64,000 bases of DNA from NCBI RefSeq assembly GCF_021922985.1, contig NZ_CP040788.1, forward strand, positions 868,001 through 932,000, written 5' to 3'. This DNA comes from Clavibacter michiganensis subsp. tessellarius (GTDB lineage Bacteria > Actinomycetota > Actinomycetes > Actinomycetales > Microbacteriaceae). Shown piece by piece: positions 1 to 10,448 of this stretch (within the stretch, counting starts at the first letter, position 1; each line of letters starts with the position of its first letter). Both the position numbers and the translations under genes were made by a program. The notes under the pieces are model-generated. The model did not search any database, was not told the origin of the DNA, and saw only the letters and a list, made by a program, of their open reading frames with translations.

Positions 1-2
1 TG

Positions 3-554
3 GACCACGAGGAGCTCGTGGACTCGATGGTCGCGTGGATCGGCGGCGCGCATTCGCACGAGGAGCTCATCCAGGCCTTCGACCGGCTCGACTCGCTCGA
101 CGTCTGGGTCGACGAGTACGACGGCGGCCGCGGCGCGCAGGCGGCGCTCAAGGACCTCACGAGCCAGCTCATCGGCCGCTTCGCGGGCGCCGCCACGCAG
201 CTCACGCGCGCGACCCACACCGACCGCAGCCTCATCCGCTTCGGCGCGCACGTGGTGGTGCCACGGGCCATCCAGGCGGAGATCGCCGTGCTCAAGGGCA
301 TCGTCGCGGCGTTCGTCATGTCGAAGAACACGCGCCAGCCCATCTACGCCCGCCAGCGCGAGGTGCTCGCGGGCCTCGCCGACGCCCTGCACGCGCGCGG
401 CGCCGACGAGCTCGACCCGGGCTTCGCGGGCGACTGGCGCGAGGCCGCGGACGACGGGGCGCGCAAGCGCGTCATCGTCGACCAGGTCGCCAGCCTCACC
501 GACCAGTCGGCCATCGCCTGGTACGAGCGCCTGTGCGCACGGCCCGTCTTCTGA
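3..554 (+). CDS. dgt: Deoxyguanosinetriphosphate triphosphohydrolase-like protein (Dgt), C-terminal part
   Basis: The reading frame is open from the left edge to a stop at 554, so only the last 183 or so codons are present. The HD-domain metal-binding motifs of this family lie further upstream and are outside the window. The visible part matches the alpha-helical C-terminal region of bacterial dNTP triphosphohydrolases, including a terminal stretch reading VASLTDQSAIAWYERL that is typical of actinobacterial members. These enzymes hydrolyse dNTPs to nucleosides and triphosphate in the cytoplasm. The position directly before dnaG, 61 nt away on the same strand, is the usual actinobacterial arrangement and supports the call. 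Confidence 0.85.
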   Translation, partial: DHEELVDSMVAWIGGAHSHEELIQAFDRLDSLDVWVDEYDGGRGAQAALKDLTSQLIGRFAGAATQLTRATHTDRSLIRFGAHVVVPRAIQAEIAVLKGIVAAFVMSKNTRQPIYARQREVLAGLADALHARGADELDPGFAGDWREAADDGARKRVIVDQVASLTDQSAIAWYERLCARPVF

Positions 555-615
555 GCCCCGCGCGGAACGCCCGGCGGCCCGGGAGCGCGCCGGCGCCCGG
601 ACGTAGGATGAGCCA

Positions 616-2511
616 ATGGCCCTGATCCGCAAGAGCGACATCGACGAGGTGCGCTCCCGGGTCAACCTCGGCGACGTGGTGGGGGAGTACGTCACCCTCA
701 AGTCCGCCGGCGTCGGATCCCTGAAGGGCCTCTGCCCCTTCCACGACGAGCGCACGCCGAGCTTCCACGTGCGGCCCCAGGTGGGCTTCTACCACTGCTT
801 CGGCTGCGGCGAGGGCGGCGACGTCTACACGTTCCTCCAGCGCATGGACCACGTCACGTTCGCCGAGGCCGTCGAGCGCATGGCGCAGCGCATCGGGTAC
901 CAGCTCCACTACGAGGACGGCCAGGCCGCCACCGACCAGGGCAACCGGTCGCGCCTGCTCGGCGCCAACGAGGCCGCGGCCGAGTTCTTCGTCGAGCAGC
1001 TCGGATCCGAGGAGGCGGAGATCGGCCGCACCTTCCTCGGGGAGCGCGGCTTCGACCAGGGCGCGGCGCAGCGCTTCGGCGTCGGCTTCGCGCCGCAGAG
1101 CTGGGACGCGCTGTCGTCGCACCTGAAGTCGAAGGGCTACTCCGAGGCCGAGCTCGTGACCGCGGGCCTCCTCAGCCAGGGCGACCGCGGCGCGTACGAC
1201 CGGTTCCGCGGCCGGCTCGTATGGCCCATCCGCGACCTCACGGGCGCCACGGTCGGCTTCGGCGCGCGCCGCCTCCGCGAGGACGACAAGGGCCCCAAGT
1301 ACCTCAACACCCCGGAGACGCCCGTCTACCACAAGAGCTCCGTGCTCTACGGGCTCGACCTCGCCAAGCGCGACGTGAGCCGCGGCCGCCAGGTCGTCGT
1401 GGTCGAGGGCTACACCGACGTCATGGCCTGCCACCTCGCGGGCGTCACCACGGCCGTCGCCACGTGCGGCACGTCGTTCGGCGTCGACCACATCAAGGTG
1501 CTCCGCCGCGTGCTCGGCGACGACAGCGGGCTCGGCGAGGTCGTGTTCACGTTCGACCCCGACGCGGCCGGCCAGAAGGCCGCCATGCGCGCCTTCTCCG
1601 AGGAGCGGCGCTTCGCCGCCCAGACCTACGTGGCCGTCGGCCCCGAGGGACTGGATCCCTGCGACCTCCGCCTCACGCGCGGCGACGACGCGGTGCGCCG
1701 CATGATCCAGGGCAAGAAGCCCATGTTCGAGTTCGCCATCAAGCAGATCCTCGCCGACCACGACCTCGACACCGTCGAGGGCCGCGTCGCCGCGCTCCGG
1801 GCGGCCGCGCCCGTGGTCGCGGACATCCGCGACCCCTCGCTCCGGCCGGGCTACGCGCGCGAGCTCGCGGGCTGGCTGGGCATGGACCTCACCGAGGTCG
1901 GCCGCGCCGTCCAGACGGCCGGCCGCAGCATGCCGGCCGACGGCGCGGACCGCTCGGGCGGCACGCCCTCGGGGCGCGGCGGATCCGGCGGGCACGGCCG
2001 CGACGAGGACGGCCCGGTCGTCGAGAGCTCCCGGTCGATGTCGCTCATGGACCTGCCCACCGACCTCGCCACCCGCCTCGAGCGCGACGCGCTCATGGCG
2101 ATGCTGCAGCACCCGGAGCTCGTCGGGAACGACCTCGTCATGCGCGCGGCGCAGGTCACCTTCGTCAACGAGAGCCTCGCGGTGGTGCGCGACGGCGTCA
2201 TCGGCAGCATGGACGCGCTCGGCGGCGCCGACTGGCTGTCGCGCGTGGCGCTCGAGGTGCCCGAGTCGTTCGCCACCCTGGTGAAGCAGCTGGGCGTCGC
2301 GCCGCTCCCGAACCGCGGCGACGCCGACAAGCTCGCGATCTACGTGAAGGGCGTCACGGCCGAGCTCGTCGGGCGCGACCTGCTGCGTCGGAAGGCCGAC
2401 CTCATCGGCCGCCTGCAGCGCACCGACGCGACGCACGAACGCGAGCGCTACCAGGAGATCCAGCGCGAGCTGATGCAGGTCGAGGCCGAGCGCCGCGCCC
2501 TCCGCGAATAG
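616..2511 (+). CDS. dnaG: DNA primase DnaG
   Basis: This 631-residue protein makes RNA primers at the replication fork. The N-terminal CHC2 zinc finger is visible (C40, H43, C61, C64). The TOPRIM catalytic core spans about residues 255-350, with the acidic VEGYTDVM motif near 264 and the DPD motif near 314-316 that bind the catalytic metals. The C-terminal 200 residues form the helicase-interaction part, separated by a Gly/Ser/Asp-rich linker around 440-475. Length is normal for actinobacteria. ATG at 616 begins the conserved MALIRKSDIDEVR start. It follows dgt and is followed by about 170 nt before an unrelated transporter gene. Confidence 0.97.
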   Translation: MALIRKSDIDEVRSRVNLGDVVGEYVTLKSAGVGSLKGLCPFHDERTPSFHVRPQVGFYHCFGCGEGGDVYTFLQRMDHVTFAEAVERMAQRIGYQLHYEDGQAATDQGNRSRLLGANEAAAEFFVEQLGSEEAEIGRTFLGERGFDQGAAQRFGVGFAPQSWDALSSHLKSKGYSEAELVTAGLLSQGDRGAYDRFRGRLVWPIRDLTGATVGFGARRLREDDKGPKYLNTPETPVYHKSSVLYGLDLAKRDVSRGRQVVVVEGYTDVMACHLAGVTTAVATCGTSFGVDHIKVLRRVLGDDSGLGEVVFTFDPDAAGQKAAMRAFSEERRFAAQTYVAVGPEGLDPCDLRLTRGDDAVRRMIQGKKPMFEFAIKQILADHDLDTVEGRVAALRAAAPVVADIRDPSLRPGYARELAGWLGMDLTEVGRAVQTAGRSMPADGADRSGGTPSGRGGSGGHGRDEDGPVVESSRSMSLMDLPTDLATRLERDALMAMLQHPELVGNDLVMRAAQVTFVNESLAVVRDGVIGSMDALGGADWLSRVALEVPESFATLVKQLGVAPLPNRGDADKLAIYVKGVTAELVGRDLLRRKADLIGRLQRTDATHERERYQEIQRELMQVEAERRALRE

Positions 2512-2679
2512 GCCCCGCCGCGCATAGGCGGCTTTGTTTCATTCGTGTGAAGAAGCGTCGTCGCGCGTCCCCGGGGTCCGGACTGCTGTTTCCCGTGTGT
2601 TAGAAATCATGCACAGCACAGCGTCCGTGTCTTCCCGATGCGCGGGCGCGATCCCCTCCACGAAAGAGGCATTCGGAAC

Positions 2680-4335
2680 ATGACGTCCGCATTCTCCCGG
2701 CGCTCACGCGTCCTGCTCGCCACGGCCGGGTTCTCCGCCGCGGCCCTCGTCCTCGCCGGCTGCTCCGGCGGATCCGGCGACCCGCTCGCCGAGGACGGCG
2801 CGTCCGGCGGCGGCTCGATCGTCGTCGGCACGACCGACAAGGTCCTGTCGCTCGACCCCGCCGGCTCCTACGACAACGGCTCGTTCGCGGTGCAGAACCA
2901 GGTCTACCCGTTCCTGTTCAACAGCCCGTACGGCAGCCCGGACGTCGAGCCCGACCTCGCCGTCTCCGGCGAGTACACCTCGGCGAACGACTTCACCGTG
3001 AAGCTCAAGCCCGACCTGAAGTTCGCGAACGGCCACGCGCTCACCGCGAGCGACGTCAAGTTCACGTTCGACCGCATCGCGACCATCGCGGCCAACGGCG
3101 CCGACAACGGCAACGGCCCGTCCTCGCTGCTCGCGAACGTCGAGTCCGTCGCGGCGCCCGACGACACCACCGTCGTCTTCACGCTGAAGACCGCCAACGA
3201 CCAGACCTTCGAGCAGGTGCTCTCGAGCCCCGCCGGCCCGATCGTCGACGAGGAGGTGTTCCCGGCCGACGCGCTGGCGGACCCCGCCGACATCGTCTCC
3301 GCGAACGCGTTCGCCGGCCAGTACGTCATCACCGACTTCCAGCTCAACCAGCTCGTCGCCTACGCGCCGAACGCCGACTACCAGGGCGTCCTGCCGAAGG
3401 CCGCGAACGGCGGCGTCACCGCGCGCTACTACGCGGACGAGACGACCATGAAGCTCGCCGTCCAGAACGGCGAGATCGACGTGGCGGGCCGCTCGCTCGG
3501 CGCCACGGACATCGCCGACCTCAAGAAGGACGACTCCGTCCAGGTCATCGACGGCCCCGGCGGCGAGATCCGCTACATCACGTTCAACCTGAACACGCAG
3601 CCCTTCGGCAAGACCACGGGCGAGGCCGACGAGGCCAAGGCCCTCGCGGTCCGCGCGGCCGCCGCCGACCTCATCGACCGCGACGAGCTGTCGACCCAGG
3701 TCTACAACGGCACCTACACGCCGCTCTACTCCTACGTGGCCGACGGCCTCTCCGGCGCCAACCAGGCGCTCAAGGGCCTGTACGGCGACGGCGACGGCGG
3801 ACCGGACGCGGACAAGGCGGCGAAGGCCCTCTCCGACGCCGGCGTGCAGACCCCCGTGGCCCTGCAGCTCCAGTTCAACCCGGACCACTACGGCGCGGGC
3901 TCGGACGACGAGTACGCGCTCGTGAAGCAGCAGCTCGAGGCGACCGGCCTCTTCCAGGTGAACCTGCAGTCCACCATCTGGGACCAGTACAGCAAGGCTC
4001 GCGTGAACGACGAGTACCCGGCGTACCAGCTCGGCTGGTTCCCCGACTACTCGGACGCGGACAACTACCTCACGCCGTTCTTCTCCCCGCAGTCCTTCGT
4101 GAAGAACCACTACGACAACCCCGTCGTGACGGACCTCATCACGAAGCAGCTGTCGGAGGCAGACGCCTCCACGCGCGCCGCGCTCATCGGCCAGATCCAG
4201 GACGAGGTCGCCGCCGACCTGCCGACCCTGCCCCTGCTCCAGGGCTCGCAGGTCGCGGTGGCCGGCAAGGACGTGAAGGGCGTGACGCTCGACGCGTCCT
4301 TCAAGTTCCGCTACGCCCCGATCACCAAGGGCTGA
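2680..4335 (+). CDS. ABC transporter substrate-binding lipoprotein, peptide/oligopeptide family 5
   Basis: This 551-residue protein is the extracytoplasmic solute receptor of a dipeptide/oligopeptide-type importer. The ATG at 2680 gives a classical lipoprotein signal: three arginines, a hydrophobic stretch and a lipobox LAGC with the lipidated cysteine at residue 28. An in-frame ATG at 2638 would put an implausible tail before the signal. The mature part has the family-5 fold signatures, such as VEPDLAVSGEYTS near the start and the FNLNTQPFG strand in the middle. The following genes encode two permeases and ATPases on the same strand. Substrate cannot be fixed from sequence; peptides are the family default. 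Confidence 0.9.
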   Translation: MTSAFSRRSRVLLATAGFSAAALVLAGCSGGSGDPLAEDGASGGGSIVVGTTDKVLSLDPAGSYDNGSFAVQNQVYPFLFNSPYGSPDVEPDLAVSGEYTSANDFTVKLKPDLKFANGHALTASDVKFTFDRIATIAANGADNGNGPSSLLANVESVAAPDDTTVVFTLKTANDQTFEQVLSSPAGPIVDEEVFPADALADPADIVSANAFAGQYVITDFQLNQLVAYAPNADYQGVLPKAANGGVTARYYADETTMKLAVQNGEIDVAGRSLGATDIADLKKDDSVQVIDGPGGEIRYITFNLNTQPFGKTTGEADEAKALAVRAAAADLIDRDELSTQVYNGTYTPLYSYVADGLSGANQALKGLYGDGDGGPDADKAAKALSDAGVQTPVALQLQFNPDHYGAGSDDEYALVKQQLEATGLFQVNLQSTIWDQYSKARVNDEYPAYQLGWFPDYSDADNYLTPFFSPQSFVKNHYDNPVVTDLITKQLSEADASTRAALIGQIQDEVAADLPTLPLLQGSQVAVAGKDVKGVTLDASFKFRYAPITKG

Positions 4336-4380
4336 GCCGACCGGCGGGAGGGCGGTCGATAGGCTGACGCCCTCCCCGGA

Positions 4381-4410
4381 TGGGGCGTCCCGCTGCGGCG
4401 GGACGCCCCA
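4381..4410 (+). terminator. Perfect 13-bp hairpin between binding protein and permease genes
   Basis: Positions 4381-4393 and 4398-4410 are exact inverted repeats (TGGGGCGTCCCGC) around a 4-nt loop TGCG. There is no clear T-tract on the + strand, only CTCCTGTGTC. A hairpin here, downstream of a highly expressed binding-protein gene and before the permeases, commonly acts as a partial terminator or mRNA-stabilising element that keeps the lipoprotein in excess. The role is inferred. Confidence 0.6.
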
Positions 4411-4485
4411 CTCCTGTGTCACCCGCGGTGGCACCGCCCGCCCGCCCCGCACCGCTCCTCCGCCGACCTGAAAGGCACATCCGCC

Positions 4486-5580
4486 GTGACCGTCATCCCG
4501 GACGCCGTCCCCGCGTCCGCACCCCCCGGCGCCAAGCCGCCCAAGGCCCGGAAGCAGGGGATCGGGCTCGGCCAGTACATCCTCATCCGCGCCGTGCTCA
4601 TCATCCCGACCGTCTTCATCCTCGTGACGCTCGTGTTCTTCCTCATGCGCATCGTGGGCGACCCGATCTCCGCGGCCGTGGGCGACCGCCTCACGCCGGA
4701 GCAGCTCCAGGAGCGCCTGGCGACCGCCGGCTTCGACCGGCCGATCATCGTGCAGTACCTCGAGTACCTCGGCCAGATCGCGACGGGCGACTTCGGCCGC
4801 TCGCTCACCGACAACCGGCTCATCAGCGAGGTCCTGCTCCAGTACGGCTCCGCCACGCTCGAGCTCGTCATCTACTCGCTCATCGTCGCGTTCCTCATCG
4901 GCATCCCGCTCGGGCTCGTCGCCGCGTACTTCAAGGACCGCACGCCCGACGCCGTGCTGCGGATCCTCGCGATCCTCGCCTACGCCACCCCGGTGTTCTT
5001 CGCGGGCCTGCTCCTCAAGCTCGTCTTCTCCGTCTGGCTCGGGATCCTCCCGCTGTCGGGCCGCGCGGACACGCGCGTCGAGGTCGCCCTCGGGCGGCTG
5101 GAGAACCCGACGGGCATCTACCTCATCGACGCGCTCCGCCTCGGCAGCCCCACCGCCGTGAGCGACGTGCTCGAGCACGCGGTGCTGCCGGCGCTCGCGC
5201 TCGGCCTCCTCACCGCGGGCATCTTCCTGCGGCTCGTGCGCACCAACGTCATCTCCACGCTCGGCACCGAGTACGTGGACGCGGCGCGCTCGCGCGGCGT
5301 GGGCGAGTTCCGCCTCACGACGCGGCACGCGCTGAAGCCCGCGCTCATCCCGATCATCACGGTCGTGGGCCTGCAGATCGCCGTCATGCTCGGCGGCGCT
5401 GTGCTCACCGAGACCACGTTCGAGTGGCGCGGCCTCGGCTTCCAGCTGGCGCAGTACCTCGCGGCGCGCGACTTCGTCGCCGTGCAGGGCATCGTGGCGC
5501 TGCTGGCCGTGATCGTGGCCGTGACCAACTTCATCGTCGACGTCGTCGCGGCGCTCATCGATCCGCGAGTGAGGTACTGA
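4486..5580 (+). CDS. Peptide ABC transporter permease, DppB-like
   Basis: This 364-residue inner-membrane permease has about six hydrophobic segments. The first follows a 40-residue proline/alanine-rich cytoplasmic start. The cytoplasmic coupling (EAA) loop is recognisable around residues 262-290 (EYVDAARSRGVGEF and following). The GTG start at 4486 sits just after the sequence GAAAGG and the hairpin. The gene is followed by its partner permease after one base, so the two are translated together. It forms the channel with the next protein; energy comes from the fused ATPase encoded downstream. Confidence 0.92.
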   Translation: MTVIPDAVPASAPPGAKPPKARKQGIGLGQYILIRAVLIIPTVFILVTLVFFLMRIVGDPISAAVGDRLTPEQLQERLATAGFDRPIIVQYLEYLGQIATGDFGRSLTDNRLISEVLLQYGSATLELVIYSLIVAFLIGIPLGLVAAYFKDRTPDAVLRILAILAYATPVFFAGLLLKLVFSVWLGILPLSGRADTRVEVALGRLENPTGIYLIDALRLGSPTAVSDVLEHAVLPALALGLLTAGIFLRLVRTNVISTLGTEYVDAARSRGVGEFRLTTRHALKPALIPIITVVGLQIAVMLGGAVLTETTFEWRGLGFQLAQYLAARDFVAVQGIVALLAVIVAVTNFIVDVVAALIDPRVRY

Positions 5581-5581
5581 C

Positions 5582-6552
5582 ATGACCGACACCACCACCG
5601 TCCCCGCGGCCGCCCCGGCGCGCCGCTCGCTCCTGTCGCGCCTGCCGCTCCTCTCGCACGTGCGGCAGAGCGTGGGCCTCCAGCGCGGCATGCTCGTCGC
5701 CGGCATGGTCATCACCGGGATCTTCATCGTGCTCGCCGCCCTCGCGCCCGTCATCGCGCCGTTCGGCTTCGCGCAGGGCCGCGACGACTCCGGGTCGTTC
5801 CCGCGCCAGTCCGCCCCCGACGGCACCCACGTCTGGGGCACCACCGTCGGCGGGTACGACGTGTTCTCGCGCGTCGTCTGGGGCACGCAGACCGCCCTCT
5901 CCGTCGTCGTGATCGCCGTCGTGCTCTCGCTGTTCGCCGGCGTGCTGCTCGGCGTCGTCTCCGGCTACCTCGGCGGCTGGCTCGACCGGATCCTCGTGGT
6001 CATCGCCGACGCCATCTACCCGTTCCCGACGCTGCTGCTCGCCATCGTGGTGAGCATCGTGCTGAACGGCGGGCAGTCGAGCCTCTGGGGCGGCATCCTG
6101 TCGGCGGCCGTCAGCATCACGGTCGTCTACATCCCGCAGTACTTCCGGGTGATCCGCGCGGAGGTCGTGCGGCTGAAGGCGGAGGCGTTCGTCGAGAGCG
6201 CCAAGGTCATCGGCACGTCGACGCCGCGGATCATGTTCGTGCACGTGCTGCGGAACTCCACCCGCACGCTGCCGCTGATCCTCACCCTCAACGCGTCGGA
6301 GGCCATCCTCACGCTCGCGGGCCTCGGCTTCCTCGGCTTCGGCATCGCGCCGACGTCGGCGGCCGAGTGGGGCTACGACCTCAACCGCGCGCTCGCGGAC
6401 ACCGCGAGCGGCGTCTGGTGGACGGGCGTCTTCCCGGGCGTCGCCATCGTGCTGCTCGTCCTCGGGCTCACGCTCGTCGGCGAGAGCGTGAACGACATCT
6501 CCGACCCCAAGCTGCGCGCCCGCAAGCGCGCCTCGACGAAGAAGGTGGCCGC

Positions 6553-6556
<4 letters not shown>
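5582..6556 (+). CDS. Peptide ABC transporter permease, DppC-like
   Basis: This 324-residue protein is the second membrane subunit. It has the N-terminal membrane anchor typical of the OppC/DppC family (about residues 35-60), then five further hydrophobic segments. The cytoplasmic EAA-type loop lies around residues 200-225 (AFVESAKVIGTSTPRI). Its stop overlaps the start of the ATPase gene by four bases, showing a single operon. Length and order match the dipeptide/oligopeptide transporter family. Confidence 0.92.
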
Positions 6557-8265
<1,709 letters not shown>

Positions 8266-8324
8266 GCGGCCTCCGAGCGGGGCCCGGCCGATGCCGGGCA
8301 TGATGGGACGCGACCCGCGCAGGC

Positions 8325-8353
8325 GTCCGGCCGGGCACGACGCCCGGCCGGAC
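8325..8353 (+). terminator. Perfect 12-bp hairpin after the double ATPase gene
   Basis: GTCCGGCCGGGC at 8325-8336 and its exact reverse complement at 8342-8353 enclose a 5-nt loop. No T-tract follows. It lies 60 nt after the ATPase stop and 26 nt before the next start, so it may separate the core transporter from the downstream ATPase/dehydrogenase pair. Confidence 0.5.
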
Positions 8354-8379
8354 GGCCTCGCCGAGGACGGAGCAGCCGC

Positions 8380-9357
8380 ATGACGCACACCCCCCGAGAC
8401 GCCGAGCCGGGCGCGCCCGACGCCGCCGGATCCGCGTCGACCGAGCCCGTGCTCGACGCGCGCGACCTCCGCCTCGCGTACGCCCCGCGCCGCGGCGCCG
8501 ACACCCCGCCCGCGGTGGACGGCGTCACGCTCCGCATCCGGCCGGGCGAGGTGCTCGGCCTCGTCGGCGCGAGCGGCTCCGGCAAGTCGTCGCTCGCGCG
8601 CGTGCTCGCCGGCCTCGTGCCGCCCGGCGAGGAGGGCGCCGCCGTCCCGCGCATCACGGGCGGCGACGCGTCGGTGCTCGGCCAGGGCCTCCGCCGCATG
8701 GGCCGCCGCGCCCGCACGCGCACCACCTACGCCATCGGCTACGTGCCCCAGGACGCCGGCACGACGCTCCACCCGCAGCTCACGGCGAGCGAGGCCATCG
8801 CCGAGCCGATCTTCTCCCGCGACCGCCGCTTCGACAGCCAGGTCGCCGCCCGCCGCGTGGTCACGCTCCTCACCGCCCTCGACCTCCCGCCCGGCACGCA
8901 GGACCGCTACCCGCACGAGCTCTCCAGCGGCCAGCGGCAGCGCGTGGCCCTCGCCCGCGCGCTCGTGCTCGGGCCCCGACTCCTCATCGCCGACGAGCCG
9001 ACCTCCGGCGTCGACGTGATGAGCCGCGTCGCGGTCCTCGACCTGCTGCGCGACCTCCAGGCCCGCGGCGGGTTCTCGGCCCTCATCGTCAGCCACGACC
9101 TCGCCGTCGTCGAGCGCCTCACCGACCGGCTGGCCGTGATGCACCGCGGCACGCTGGTCGGCTACGGCGACATCGACCACGTGCTCGCGGATCCCACGCA
9201 CCCCTACGTGCAGGGGCTCGCCGAGTCGCGCGCCGCGGCCGACGGCCGCCCGACCGCCGTCACGGCGTCGGATCCGGACCCCACCGCACCGCCCGTCGTG
9301 ATCGACCAGCCCGCACCCCCCGCCCGCGTCCCGCACCCCCGGAGGCCCCTCGCATGA
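8380..9357 (+). CDS. ABC transporter ATP-binding protein, peptide type (single domain)
   Basis: This 325-residue protein is a single ABC ATPase domain related to the OppF/DppF family. Walker A GASGSGKSS lies near residues 64-72. The signature is the variant LSSGQRQR near 181, with serine in place of the usual first glycine. A Walker B ending DEPTSG follows. The C-terminal 50 residues are Pro/Ala/Thr-rich and look unstructured. It comes after an importer that already has two ATPase domains and has no permease of its own nearby, so it may be a spare subunit or serve another system. Its stop overlaps the next start by four bases. Confidence 0.85.
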   Translation: MTHTPRDAEPGAPDAAGSASTEPVLDARDLRLAYAPRRGADTPPAVDGVTLRIRPGEVLGLVGASGSGKSSLARVLAGLVPPGEEGAAVPRITGGDASVLGQGLRRMGRRARTRTTYAIGYVPQDAGTTLHPQLTASEAIAEPIFSRDRRFDSQVAARRVVTLLTALDLPPGTQDRYPHELSSGQRQRVALARALVLGPRLLIADEPTSGVDVMSRVAVLDLLRDLQARGGFSALIVSHDLAVVERLTDRLAVMHRGTLVGYGDIDHVLADPTHPYVQGLAESRAAADGRPTAVTASDPDPTAPPVVIDQPAPPARVPHPRRPLA

Positions 9358-10373
9358 CCGACACCGCCGCATCCGCCCCCGCCCCCCGCCGCGTCCACCG
9401 CGCGGTCGACGGCGCCACGCCCCACCGCCTCGAGGGCGACGCGCGCCCCGAGCCCGGCCCCATCGCGATGCTGCCCCGCACCGAGGACGCCTACCTCGAG
9501 GCCGTCCGCGCGGGCGGCGGCGAGGTCGCCGAGCTCTCGCCCGAGACGCGCGGCATCGTCTGGCTCTCGATCACGCGGGCCGCCGAGCTCACGGACACCC
9601 TGTCCGCGAACCCCCAGGTGCAGTGGGTGCAGCTGCCGTTCGCGGGCGTCGACGCCTTCGCCGACACGCTGCGCGCGTGCGACCGCCCGGGCCTCGTCTG
9701 GACGAGCGCGAAGGGCGCGTACTCGCAGCCCGTCGCCGAGCACGCCCTCGCCCTCACCCTCGCCGCCCTGCGCGAGCTCCCGAAGCGCGCGCGGGCCACG
9801 TCGTGGGCGTCGTCCAGCGGCCTCTCCCTGTACGGCGCCGAGGTCGTCGTGGTGGGCGCGGGCGGCATCGCGCTCGAGTACATCCGGCTGCTGCGCCCGT
9901 TCGACGTCACGGTCACGGTGGTCCGCCGCAGCGGCGACCCCGTCGAGGGCGCCGACCGCACCGTCACGGCCGACCGCCTCGACGAGGTCATCGCCGACGC
10001 CGACGTCGTGATGCTCGCGGCCGCCAGCACGGACGACACAGCCCGCCTCATCGGCGCCCCGCAGCTCGCGCGCATGAAGGGGACCGCGGTCCTCGTCAAC
10101 ATCGCCCGCGGCGCGCTCGTGGACTCCGACGCGCTGCTCGAGGCGCTGCGGGCGGGATCCATCCACGGCGCCGGCCTCGACGTCACCTCGCCCGAGCCCC
10201 TGCCCGACGGCCACCCGCTGTTCTCCGAGGAGCGCTGCGTCATCACGCCGCACACGGCCGACACCCCGGACATGGTGCGGCCGCTGCTCGCCGAGCGCAT
10301 CCGGCTGAACACCGAGGCGTTCCTCCGCACGGGAGCGTTCGTGGGCATCGTCGAGCCGTCGTCCGGGTACTGA
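9354..10373 (+). CDS. D-isomer-specific 2-hydroxyacid dehydrogenase family protein
   Basis: This 339-residue oxidoreductase reduces a 2-keto acid to a D-2-hydroxy acid, or the reverse, with NAD(P)H. The Rossmann fold is marked by VGAGGIALEY near residues 167-176. The family signature VNIARGALVDSDAL lies near 248-261, and a catalytic-type histidine in ITPHTADT lies near 300. The start overlaps the upstream ATPase gene (ATGA), suggesting co-expression with the transporter. The substrate cannot be deduced; the neighbourhood hints that an imported compound may be processed. Confidence 0.88.
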   Translation: MTDTAASAPAPRRVHRAVDGATPHRLEGDARPEPGPIAMLPRTEDAYLEAVRAGGGEVAELSPETRGIVWLSITRAAELTDTLSANPQVQWVQLPFAGVDAFADTLRACDRPGLVWTSAKGAYSQPVAEHALALTLAALRELPKRARATSWASSSGLSLYGAEVVVVGAGGIALEYIRLLRPFDVTVTVVRRSGDPVEGADRTVTADRLDEVIADADVVMLAAASTDDTARLIGAPQLARMKGTAVLVNIARGALVDSDALLEALRAGSIHGAGLDVTSPEPLPDGHPLFSEERCVITPHTADTPDMVRPLLAERIRLNTEAFLRTGAFVGIVEPSSGY

Positions 10374-10448
10374 GGCGGGGCCCGCGCGAGCGCCCGGGCG
10401 AGCGGCCGGGCGTGCGCGTCGGGGGCGCCGCGTAGGGTGATCCGCGTG

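Noticed and set aside
2704..5886. A 1060-codon open frame on the minus strand
   Set aside because: It lies opposite clear transporter genes, has no family similarity, and is made of long Val/Arg/Glu/Asp runs as expected from the complement of G+C-rich codons. Similar long shadow frames opposite dnaG, the ABC ATPases, fabF and aceE were rejected for the same reason.
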